Both the position numbers and the translations under genes were made by a program. This document shows, piece by piece, positions 15,301 through 24,100 of a stretch of 37,669 nt of DNA. Every line of letters starts with the position of its first letter. Position 1 is the first letter of the stretch. This stretch comes from Pseudomonadota bacterium. Its GTDB lineage: Bacteria > Myxococcota > UBA9042 > PHBI01. The stretch is from NCBI GenBank assembly GCA_005772945.1, contig SXIE01000386.1:1-37669 (forward strand), in the 5' to 3' direction. The notes beneath the pieces were generated by a model, which worked only from the letters and a program-made list of their open reading frames with translations, searched no databases and was not told the DNA's origin.

Positions 15301-17042
15301 GTGTCCGAGTCGCCGCACACGCTCGCCACGCCGAGGGGATCGCACGCGCTGCCGGTCGCGAGCGGATCGGCGGGGCGGTCGAAGTCGACGTAGAGGTTGT
15401 TCGAGACGCGGCCGGTCGCGTCGCGCAGCACGAGTCCGACCCAGCCGATCTGGGAGCCGAAGCGTCCCTGATCGTCGAGGAGGAACGTGCCTTCGAACTC
15501 CGTGTGGCCGATCGGCGACGGGGTCAGCGGGCTCCCCCAAAGGTTGTCGTTGTCGCCGCCGTAGCTCCCGAATTGTCCTTCGGCCGCGACGACATCGGCG
15601 TTCACGTCCGAGCCGTGCATGGTGATGGCGAGCTGATTCCATGCGGTCCTGCGCCACGTGATGGCCGTGAGGATCGGCGCGACCGGGTCGGCGCAGACGG
15701 CCCCGTTCGCGGCGGCGGTGCACGCGTAGAGCGACTCGCAGACGATGGCGGCGCCCGCCAGATCGCAGGGCGCGCCGACAGCGGCCGTCGTCGCCGCGGG
15801 GAAGGGCTCGAAGGCGAGGTCGACGGGGGCGCTCGTGTGGCCGAGCGCGTCGTAGACGGCGAGCGGGATGGTGCCGTTGACGTCGGGGGTACCGTCCCAG
15901 TCCGAATCGGGGATCGTGAGCGCGAGCGTCAGCGCGTAGTGGCCCTCGGCGCTCGGGATGGGCGGCACGAGGAACGCGAGGTTGTCGCCGTAGCCGGCCA
16001 GATCCAGATCGGGATCGGTGACCTCCAGCGCGACCTCGAGCGTGTCGGGCCGCACCCGGGTCGGAAGCGCGGAGGTGATGACGGGCGCAGCGGGCGCGGC
16101 GCAGCGAGCGGCCGCGGCGCCACCGACGCAGCGCAGGCCGCTTGCGCAGACGTTCGCCGCGCAGGCCTCGCCGGCGGCTGCGACGCCTGGGACCTTCGTG
16201 ATCGAGAGCGCGACCCGGTCGCCGGCGGTTCCGGCCGCGTACGCGACGGCCAGAAAGACGGGACGGCCGGCGGGCAGATCCGCGAGGACGATGCGCGAGC
16301 CGCCGACGGCGTCGTCGTCGTTGCAGGCCGTCAGGCCGCCACGTCCGCAGTCGCGCGCTGTATAGACGACGGTATCGACGGTCGTGCCCGCGTGCGCGGT
16401 GGAAAATTCGTAGCTGCCGGCCTCGGGGGGCGCGAACGTGAAGAGGGCCTCACCGTCGAACAGGCGCGCGACCGCCACGCAGGCGACCGGGAAGACGCCA
16501 CCGACGAGCGACGCGCGGGTCTGGGTCGGCGCGAAGGTGTGGTGCCAGGTGTCGCCGGTCGGGTGGCTGGCGACGGTGGTGAGATCGACGGGCGCGCGCG
16601 GGGCGCAGCTCTTGGCGGCGTCGACCGTGCAGGTCGGCGAGCAGGCCGCGTCGGCGGCGTTCTCGGCGCCGCGATCGCACTCCTCGCCGGGGTCGATCTG
16701 GCCGTTGCCGCAGGGCGACGGGAGGCACGACAGGCTCGTGAAACAGTCGCTGTCGGCGCAGTCGGTCTGTCCGTCGCTATCGTCGTCGCGGGTGTTGTCG
16801 CAGAGCTCGGCGACGGGGGGCTCGAGCTTGCAGTCGAAGCCGCAGTTCGCGTCGTGGAGTGGATCGCAGACCTCGTTGCCCGAGACCTTGCCGTCGCCGC
16901 AGAAGGCGCGCTCGGGGTCGTCGCTGCAAGCGCCGGCGCCGACGACGCAGGCGGGTGCCAGGAGGGTGAGGAGGGTGAGGGGCAGGCGACGGCCGGGTGC
17001 CGAGGGGCCCATGCGGGCCAGCGTTGCGAGAGAGCGGGGCAT
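12393..17042 (-). CDS. Giant modular Cys-rich lipoprotein (DUF4215/Myxococcus Cys-rich type N-terminus)
   Basis: A 1549-residue exported protein. The signal region ends in APAC (Cys32) or GAGAC (Cys39), so lipidation is likely but the site is ambiguous. Next come two clips of the Myxococcus Cys-rich repeat kind (FCGDGKVSGNEVCD, PCGNGQIDPGEECD), with a Ca-binding-like stretch DNTRDDDSDGQTDCADSDC between them. A PPC-like domain follows (TVDTVVYTARDCG...CNDDD). After it, five modules each pair a short Cys clip (G-x-x-C...C...C, then APxxT) with an Ig-like domain carrying a G-T/S-D-P-N/D-x-D motif. Three more PPC-like domains, again separated by Cys clips, end the protein. ATG 17042 has GAGG six bases upstream. 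Probably an adhesin or scaffold; no enzyme motif seen. The 3' end overlaps the lysR stop. Confidence 0.8.
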   Translation of the reverse strand: MPRSLATLARMGPSAPGRRLPLTLLTLLAPACVVGAGACSDDPERAFCGDGKVSGNEVCDPLHDANCGFDCKLEPPVAELCDNTRDDDSDGQTDCADSDCFTSLSCLPSPCGNGQIDPGEECDRGAENAADAACSPTCTVDAAKSCAPRAPVDLTTVASHPTGDTWHHTFAPTQTRASLVGGVFPVACVAVARLFDGEALFTFAPPEAGSYEFSTAHAGTTVDTVVYTARDCGRGGLTACNDDDAVGGSRIVLADLPAGRPVFLAVAYAAGTAGDRVALSITKVPGVAAAGEACAANVCASGLRCVGGAAAARCAAPAAPVITSALPTRVRPDTLEVALEVTDPDLDLAGYGDNLAFLVPPIPSAEGHYALTLALTIPDSDWDGTPDVNGTIPLAVYDALGHTSAPVDLAFEPFPAATTAAVGAPCDLAGAAIVCESLYACTAAANGAVCADPVAPILTAITWRRTAWNQLAITMHGSDVNADVVAAEGQFGSYGGDNDNLWGSPLTPSPIGHTEFEGTFLLDDQGRFGSQIGWVGLVLRDATGRVSNNLYVDFDRPADPLATGSACDPLGVASVCGDSDTCAADGFGDWRCEPALDPVIEVLEGTLAPDGSGAIHVHLRASDPNADVTSLTLEWGDGTWASFAVQTFLTGAFHPSLYGRRAFDIDVTLVGSDLDQAIRGQLKDATGRVSRFAFDTLRPELASGAACGSEVDGLCSNDAALACGLGDVCERAVAPILTDVKLERVDEWTLRVIATGTDPNGDVSAFFVSEDAFDPAAVDYGIESFAEVTGGANFRATGTTYAGAQAVSVHVVVYDRTRAASATRTVAVPGIVKKGGACTTDPSVAICQQGTRCVAAKCVATAPTLSALTVTLDPDTRRSVHIHATGTDPDRDVVTLRLALAGAGDVPYGANPLILSLVDPMTGPAISWEGDAFTVDLDLPWTRTDWIGLSHGTGAALDRWVKPSNAVAFTFDPTLGLGSACNTSRDTCYPGTSCLGGTCKPDAAGACGPDLVVHAIDEVGTPTGPGWVADFALSEVSVVDPSCVLFGGAREAVFSWTPSEDAFAQIATDLPNQKGHDEVAVREGGCFDSSRDLACGDDWAIDGSGEPTVTFDAKAGTTYFIIIENSWQEGGQVLLLPLPYRAAGELCDATGLSDHCRAGLACLGGTCKSVRHLGESCGTATTACTTGLVCSGGSCASDAAAPCGADLAGRVHALTDVGVSAADGSYLVTYDTPAGDSYDDGVCAERNWAEAGPEYVVSWTPAAPVRLTVTTAGVLENTVDTLVYVRRKACRDPSAEVACSDDAEWGLYQSTVTADLVGGETVYVFLDTHAGQTGSVKALFVPVPLYGLGQACALASNDCAPGLACAPGAGGAAICKKVLAADAACGAVDTQCGPGLVCDATAHSCRVDDDKPCGDVAYLDARAADTDGNPNDDVFELSVDGTALEHHATPSGEACAGMGLYGEVAIGVTADDDSVLEVSAHWDSQTADSVFYVRMDACLNPAAERFCQSTKHLTDAGAATPIDAGQTAFVFFDGISDWPKAIRIALIPR

Positions 17043-17183
17043 GGGTACCTCGGGAGGCGGAAGGGTGCGCGACGGGTAGCGCGGAAGGCCGTGGGCTGCA
17101 ACCTAACAAGCCGTGCTGCGGGGCGTGTCTCAAAGGATCTCAACGTGCGGTCGCCTTTGGGGGCGGCGGCGCCGCGCGGCCGA

Positions 17184-17987
17184 TCAGAGGCCCGAGAAGG
17201 CGCGGAGGTCGGCGGCTTCGGGGGTGCGCTGACCGGTCTGATCGCGGATCGTGAGCGTCGAGAGCGCGGGGAGCGTCGGGGTGCGCCAAAGGGCCCGCGG
17301 CGGGCGCGCGAGCGTCCAGATCGAGAAGAGCGGGGGGTTCGGGGCGCGGGCGATGACGTCGGTGCGCGAGACGATGTGAATGGCGTTCACATGGGCGGCG
17401 GCGAGGACGCGGTGCTCGGCGCGGTGGTCGCCGCAGAGGACGAGGCGGCCCGCGGGCGCGAGGAGACTGGCGGCGGTGGCGACGTAGGCCTCGACGCCGC
17501 CGCGGTACTCGATGCGGGCGTAGGCGCGCTGGGGGTCCTCGGCCTCGAGCGCGGCAGCGAGCGGGAAGTAGGGCGGGGTGCCGGTGATGAGGTCCCAGGG
17601 GGGCGCGGGCCAGGTCGCGGGGTCGCGCAGATCGCCGTGGACGATGGCGACGCGCGCGCCGAGGGCGTTGTCGCGGACGTTGCGCGCGAGGAGCGCGAAC
17701 GACACGGCCTGGGCTTCGATGCCGAGGAGGGTCGCGTCGGGGAGGGACCAGGCGAGGTGGAGGAGCACCGAGCCGATGCCGCAGCCCAGGTCGAGCACGG
17801 TGCGCGCGGCGGGGCACGCCTGGACCGCGACGTAGGCGGTCGCGACGTCATCGACCGAGAAACGATGGCCCTTCTGGCGTTGCCAGAGCCAGACGTCGCG
17901 GGTGAGGCGGTCGCGGGTGAGCTCGCCGAGGGCTGGGTCGGGGTCGGGCGCGGGCGGGTCGGGCGCGGGCGGGTCAGGCGGCTTCAC
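17184..17987 (-). CDS. SAM-dependent methyltransferase, COG4123/TrmN6-like
   Basis: A 267-residue Rossmann-fold methyltransferase related to the enzyme making m6A37 in tRNA1(Val). An N-terminal Pro/Asp-rich leader is followed by LTRDVWLWQRQKGHRFSVDD, which matches the family opening (G-x-R-F-S-x-D). SAM motif I is VLDLGCGIGSVLLHL, motif II is LLGIEAQ, and HGDLRD binds the adenine of SAM. The catalytic loop reads TGTPPYFP instead of NPPY. The gene has no ATG; the GTG at 17987 is the most economical start and has no clear ribosome site, with another GTG at 18044. It lies downstream on the opposite strand of the RHS promoter, with about 180 bases shared upstream. Methyltransferase is certain; the tRNA substrate is only a family-based guess. 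Confidence 0.82.
   Translation of the reverse strand: MKPPDPPAPDPPAPDPDPALGELTRDRLTRDVWLWQRQKGHRFSVDDVATAYVAVQACPAARTVLDLGCGIGSVLLHLAWSLPDATLLGIEAQAVSFALLARNVRDNALGARVAIVHGDLRDPATWPAPPWDLITGTPPYFPLAAALEAEDPQRAYARIEYRGGVEAYVATAASLLAPAGRLVLCGDHRAEHRVLAAAHVNAIHIVSRTDVIARAPNPPLFSIWTLARPPRALWRTPTLPALSTLTIRDQTGQRTPEAADLRAFSGL
17374..17392. repeat. Palindromic 18-mer, inverted copy of one in the RHS gene
   Basis: TGTGAA-TGGCG-TTCACA with flanking A and T, inside the methyltransferase gene. Its reverse complement recurs at 18975-18992. In both genes the sense strand codes Val-Asn-Ala-Ile-His with identical codons. Confidence 0.6.
17941..17980. repeat. 15-bp tandem repeat coding the Pro-rich leader of the methyltransferase
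   Basis: GGGTCGGGCGCGGGC occurs at 17941-17955 and 17956-17970, with a diverged partial copy after it. On the minus strand it codes repeated Pro-Pro-Ala-Pro-Asp, upstream of the folded domain. Confidence 0.85.
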
Positions 17988-18074
17988 GCGGGGGGTTCTC
18001 GGCGATCTCGCGGCGCGCGGCAATGGGGGATGCGCGCGGAGCACAGGCCGTGCGGGTGCGCGCTCTTTTTGTGA

Positions 18075-18080
18075 TAGGGT
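18075..18080 (+). promoter_or_regulatory. Possible -10 element of the RHS lipoprotein gene
   Basis: TAGGGT follows an AT-rich patch (CTTTTTGTGA) about 90 bases before the RHS start. The same GTGATAGGG word occurs before thiS. I find no convincing -35 at 17 bases, so the call is weak. Confidence 0.25.
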
Positions 18081-18168
18081 GCCTCGGCCGTCTCTGGGGC
18101 GTTTCGCGGGCGCTTGGCCGGGCGAACGTGTTCCGCGTTCGGGGGCCGAGGCAGCAAGGGGGCGGTCT

Positions 18169-21100
18169 ATGTCGCGCAGGATGATGGCGTTGCTGGCGGT
18201 CGGGGCGTTGGTGCTCGGGGGATGCCCGGACGAGCACGCCGTGGCGGACGTCGCGGATACGGCGTTCGGGAGCGAGACCGAGATCGAGTCCGAGATCGAG
18301 ATCGAGATCGAGATCGAGATCGAGACCGAGTCCGAGATCGAGATCGAGATCGAGACCGAGTCCGAGACCGAGTCCGAGTCCGAGATCGAGTCCGAGATCG
18401 AGACCGAGACCGAGACCGAATCCGAGATCGAGTCCGAGATCGAGACCGAGACCGAATCCGAGATCGAGTCCGAGATCGAGCCCGAGGTCGAGACCGAGAC
18501 CGGCTCCGAGACCGAGACCGAGATCGGAACCGAGATCGGAACCGAGACCGAGACCGAGACCGAAACCGAGACCGAGACCGAGCTCCCGGTCCTCGTCCCG
18601 CCCCCGGCCCCAACCACCCCCTCGGCCACCCTCGCCGACGAAGTCTCCTTCCTTTATATGGGCCCCAACGCCGTCCAGACCGGCGTCGCAGCCGACGCCC
18701 TCGTCCCCGAGCGCATCGCCGTCCTCCGCGGCCGCGTCATCCTCGCCGACACGACCCCCGTCCCCGCGCTGCGCGTCGCCATCGCCGATCACCCCGAATT
18801 CGGCGCCACCCTGACGCGCGCCGACGGTGCCTTCGACCTCGCCGTCAACGGCGGCGCCCCGCTCACGCTCACGGTCACCGGCGACGGCTACCCGCCGCTG
18901 TCGCGCGTCGTCCCGGCCGAGCGCCAAGATGTCACCGTCTTGGGCGACCTCGTCGTCAGCCCCCTCGACCCAACTGTGAACGCCATTCACATGGACAGCG
19001 CCGAGGCCCAGGTCGCCACCGGCAGCCTCGACCAGGACGACGACGGCGACCGCACCGCGAGCCTCGTCTTCCCCGCCGACACCCGCGCCCACGCCCGCCT
19101 CCCGGACGGTTCCCTCGTCGAGCTCCCGTCGATGTCCGTGCGCCTCACCGAGTACACCGTCGGCGCGAACGGCCCCGCCGCTATGCCCGCCACCCTCCCC
19201 GCCACGAGCGCCTACACCTACTGCGTGGACGTGTCCTCGGACGAGGCGCTCGCGCTCGGCGCGACCACCGTCGAGCTGAGCCAGCCGGTCCCCATCCACG
19301 TCGACAACTTCCTCGCGATCCCCGTCGGCACCATCGTCCCCAACGGCAGCTTCGACACCGCGAAGAACGTCTGGACCGCCGACGAGGACGGCCTCGTCAT
19401 CGCCGTCACCGACCACACCGACGGCCTCGCCGAGCTCGACCTCGACGGCGACGCGATCGCCGAGACCGACGCGATCCTCGTCCTTCACGACTTCACGCTC
19501 GACGAGCGCCGCGCCATCGCCGCCCGCTTCGCCCCGGGCGAGAGCCTCTGGCGCGCCCGCATCACCCACTTCTCGCCGCACGACCTCAACTACTACCAGC
19601 GCAACAACCTCCCCATCCCCGACGACCTCCGCCCCACCCCGCCGCCGCCTCCCCCGCCACCCCCGCCCGCCACGCCCAAGAAGGGCGGCGGCGGCGACAG
19701 CGACGGCCAAGAAGAGGTCAAGAGCTGCTACCCGAACTGCGGCCCCGACGCCGGCTCGATCATCCGCACCGAGCACCAGGTCCTGGGTGAAGAGCTCCCG
19801 CTCGTCGGCACCCCGTTTGCCCTCCACTACGAATCCAGCCGCGCCCGCGGCCGCTTCGACGGCGACACCATCCGCGTGCCGCTCATCGGCGACGCCGTCC
19901 CGTCCGACATCACCAGCATCGACGTCACGATCACCGTCGCCGGCCAGCGCACCCGCGTGCGCTACGAGGCCGCCGCGCTCGTTCCCAAGCTCGAGCACCG
20001 CTTCCTCTGGGACGGCAAGGACGGCTACGGCCGCCTCGTCCAGGGCGCCCGCCGCGCCACCGTGCGCGTCGACTACGGCCGCCCCGCCGAGTACTGGCTC
20101 ACGCGCATCGGCGACCCCGCCGCCCTCCCGCAGAAGACCTTCGGCCAGCCCGCGCCGACGGATCCCGCCGCCGTCACCGCCTTCCCGGGCCGCGGCGAAG
20201 GCGCCTACACCCAGGTGTCGATCGGCGTCGTCGGCTCGCTCAGAGCCTCGGCCGCAGCGCTCGGCGAGTGGACCCTCTCGGCCCACCACGCGCTCGACCT
20301 CACCGCCGGCGCGCTTCACCTCGGCAGCGGGAGCGCCCGCCACGACGTCCGCATCGTCGCGCGCGAGACCGGCACGCTCACCCGCATCGCCGGCGTCATC
20401 GGACCCACGCGCGACCCCGCCAAGCTCGGCGACGGCGGCCCCGCCATCGACGCCGAGATGGAGCCCGCCGACCTCGCCGTCCTGCCCGACGGCAGCCTCG
20501 TCATCGCCGATGTCTTCGCGCACCGCGTCCGCAAGATCACGCCCGACGGCCTCATCACGACCATCGCCGGCACTGGCGCGGAGGCCAACACCGGCGACGG
20601 CGGCCCCGCCACCACCGCCGCGATCGCCTTCCCGATGCGCCTCAGCCTCGCACCCGACGGCGCGCTCTGGGTCCTCAGCCAGAACCCGTTTCCGCAGCTG
20701 CCGCCGCCGCCGGGCGGCCGCGAGCCCCCCGCGGATGACCGCACGCCGCCGGCCCTGCGCATCATCACGCCCGACGGCACGATCCGCACCGCCCCCACCC
20801 TTGCCCTTCCCTATTTCGCCCCCGACGGCTCGAGCTACTTCAGCGACTTCGCGCGCATCACGCGCCGCTCCCTCGATGGCGCCGTCGCGACGGTCTCCGA
20901 CAGCGGCTACCCACCACTCGTCCCGCTCGCCGACGGCAGCGTCGTCTTCTCGGGCCACGTCGTCGACCCCGACGCGATCGGCCTCCCGCCCATCGGTGGC
21001 TCGGCCAACGGCATCTTCCGCCTCTTGCCGAGCGGCGCCGTGGTCCTCCTCGGCGGCGCCCCGAGCATGGTCCCCAACGGCGGCGACCTCATGCCCGCCT

Positions 21101-24100
21101 CCCAGGCCGCGATCGCGCTCGCCTTCGGCTTTTTCGCGAACCCGCGCACGCTCGCGGTCGGCCCCGACGGCAGCATCGATATGATCACGAATCAGAACAC
21201 CATTCGCCGCATCTGGCCCGACGGCGTCATCAGCACCATCGCCGGCTCGAACGTCTACGGCTTCGCGGGCGACGGCGACCCGGCCACCTCGGCCGAGCTG
21301 GCCCCACAGTCCATTGCGCGCGCCCCCGACGGCACGCTCTACATCGCCGACGCGAACGGGATCCGGCGCTTCGATCCGCCGCCGCCGCCCTCCGAGATCG
21401 TCGTCCCGTCCGAGGACGGCAGCGAGCTCTACGTCTTCGACCGGAACGCCCAGCACACGCGCACCGTCAGCGCCCTCACCGGCGCGACCCTGCTCACGTT
21501 CGCCTACGATGCGGCCGCGCGCCTCATCGGCGTCGCCGACGCGCACGACCTCGTGACCACCATCGCCCGCGACCCCGCCGGCATCGCCACCGCCATCGTC
21601 GGTCCCTACGGCGCCCGCACGACGCTCGTCATCACCGACGGCCAGCTCACCGCGCTCATCAATCCGGCCGGCGAGACGACCCTCCTCGGCTACGCGCCCG
21701 GCGGCCTCCTCGCCTCGCTCACCGAACCCGATGGCCGTCGCCACGCCTTCACCTATGACCCCGAGGGGCGCCTCATCCGCGACGAAAACGCCGCCGCCAA
21801 CGCCAAGCTCCTCACGCGCGCCGAGCTCCCCGAGGGCGGCGTCAGGGTCACGCTCGCCGACGCCGAGGGCCACACCTTCCGTCAGGAGCTCCGCTACGCC
21901 GCCGATGGCGGGGCTGAGCGCGTCTTCACCTACCCGGACGGGACCGTCCAGCGCGTCGCCGTCAAGGCCGACTCGCTGCCGACGGCGCGCACCGCTACCA
22001 TCGCCACGACGAACCCCGACGGCTCGCTGCGAACCCAGCAATACGGCCTCGACCCGCTCTGGGGACTCAACGCCGCCTTCGTCGCGCGCGACGTCCTCAC
22101 GACCCCGGGCGGCCGCACGTTCGTCGTGACCGAGGCCCGCACCCGCCAGGCCCTCGACCCGTTCGATCTCCTGATGGGCACGAACGTCTCGGAGACGACA
22201 AGCATCGGCGGCCAAGCCGCCACGACCACCTTCGACGCCGCGACGCTGCAGTTCGCCGCGACCAGCGCCGGCGGCCGCGTCACCGCCGCGACCATCGACG
22301 ACACCGGGCTCGTCCTCGCCGAGAGCGCTCCCGGACGCGCGCCGACCACGCTCGGCTACGACGAACAGGGCCGAGTGACGCACCTCGTCCAAGGCGCGCG
22401 CACCGCCTCCGTCACCTACGACGCCCAGGGCCAGGTCGCCACGATCGTCGATCCCGCGGGCCGCACCTTCGGCCTCGACTGGGACCTCGCCGAGCGCCCG
22501 ACCGCCATGACCCGCCCCTCGGGCGCCGTCGTCGCCTACGCCTACGATCCCGTCGGGCGCCTCGTCGCCATGACCCCGCCGGGCCTGCCCGCGGGCGCGA
22601 CGCCGAACGTCCTCACCTACACGCTCGACGACCACCTCGCGAGCTTCACCCCGCCCTCGCTCGGCGCCCCCGAGACCCCCGACACCATCACGTTCGCCTA
22701 CGACCGCGCCGGCCAGCCGACCCTGCGCACGCGCGCCGACGGCCGCACGGTCGCGATGGCCTACGACGTCGCCGGGCGCCTCCAAACGCTGAGCCACGAC
22801 GAAATGTCAACCACGTTCACATACGACGCCGGCGGCCGCCTCGCGACCATCGCCGACCCCTCCGGGATCCAGACCGTCAGCTACGACGGCCCGCTCCCCA
22901 TCGCCGTCACGCGCACGGGCGACGCGCCCGTCACGGTCACGCGCAGCTACGACGACCGCCTGCTCGTTCGCGAGCGCAAGGTCGCCGACGTCACGACGAC
23001 CTACGACTACGACGCCGACGACCTCATGACGGTCGCCGGCCCGCTGACCCTCACGCGCGACCCGGCGAGCGGTCTCGTCGAAGGCGCCTCCCTCGGCGTC
23101 GCCCACGAGACGTTCGATCACGACGTCTTCGGCGCGCTCGCCGATCACGCCGCCCGCGTCGGCGAGACGGTCCTCTATCGGGAGGCGTTCGTGCGCGACG
23201 CGCTCGGCCGGATCACCAGCGTCACCGAGACCACACCGACCGGTGGGGAGACGACCCTCACCTTCGCCTACGACGCCGACGGGCGCCTCACGAGCGTCTC
23301 CGACGCGGGCGGCACGCGCCTCGCCGCGACCTGGGACGCGAACGGCAACCGCCTGACCGTGACCGATGACCGCGGCACGCTCGCGGGTGTGCCTGACGTC
23401 CGCGATCGCCTCGTGAGCCACGGCGCGAGTACGTACGCCTACGGTCCCGACGGCGAGCTCGAGGGCGTGACGACCGCCACGGGCGACGTGACGACCTACG
23501 CCTACGACGCGCTCGGGCACCTCGTCGAGACCACGCTCGCCGACGGCACCGTCGTCGCCTACACGCGCCTTCTCGGGCAACGCCTGACCCGCGCGGTCGA
23601 TGGCGTCGTCACGACGCGCTACCTCTACGACGACGAGGGCCGCCTCGTCGGCCTCCGCGACGCGGCCGGCGTCCTGACGGCCGTCTTCCTCTGGGCCGAC
23701 GCCACGACCCCGATCGCGATGGTCGCGGTCGCGGAAGGAAAGACCTACCGCCTCGTCACCGACCACCTCGGCAGCGTGCGCTTGGTCATCGACGCCGCGA
23801 CCGGCGCCATCGCGCAAGAGCTGACCTACGACGCCTTCGGTCGCACGGTCACCGACACGGCCCCCGGCTTCCAGCCCTTCGGCTTCGCGGGCGCCCTCGC
23901 CGACGCCGACACCGGCCTCGTCGAGCTGGGCCACCGCACCTACGACCCGGCGACGGGGCGCTTCACGAGCCGCGATCCGCTCCTGCTCGGGGCCAGCTCG
24001 ACGAACCTCTATGCCTACGTCGACGGCGACCCCGTGAACGCGGTCGACCCCCTCGGCCTCGACGCCGCCGACGACAGCGTCGCCACCTTCATGGACAGCT

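Noticed and set aside
14394..18074. A 1226-codon open frame on the plus strand opposite the 1549-residue lipoprotein and the methyltransferase
   Set aside because: It spans two real genes on the other strand and shows only Arg/Ala/Gly-rich low-complexity protein.
18975..18991. A CRP binding site (TGTGA-N6-TCACA)
   Set aside because: The spacing between TGTGA and TCACA is seven bases, not six, and the site is deep inside a coding region.
17974..22797. A 1607-codon open frame on the minus strand opposite the RHS gene
   Set aside because: It is a by-product of the GC-rich, stop-poor antisense of the RHS gene. Its product is Gly/Asp/Arg-rich without domains, whereas the plus strand shows clear lipobox, NHL, YD and RHS motifs.
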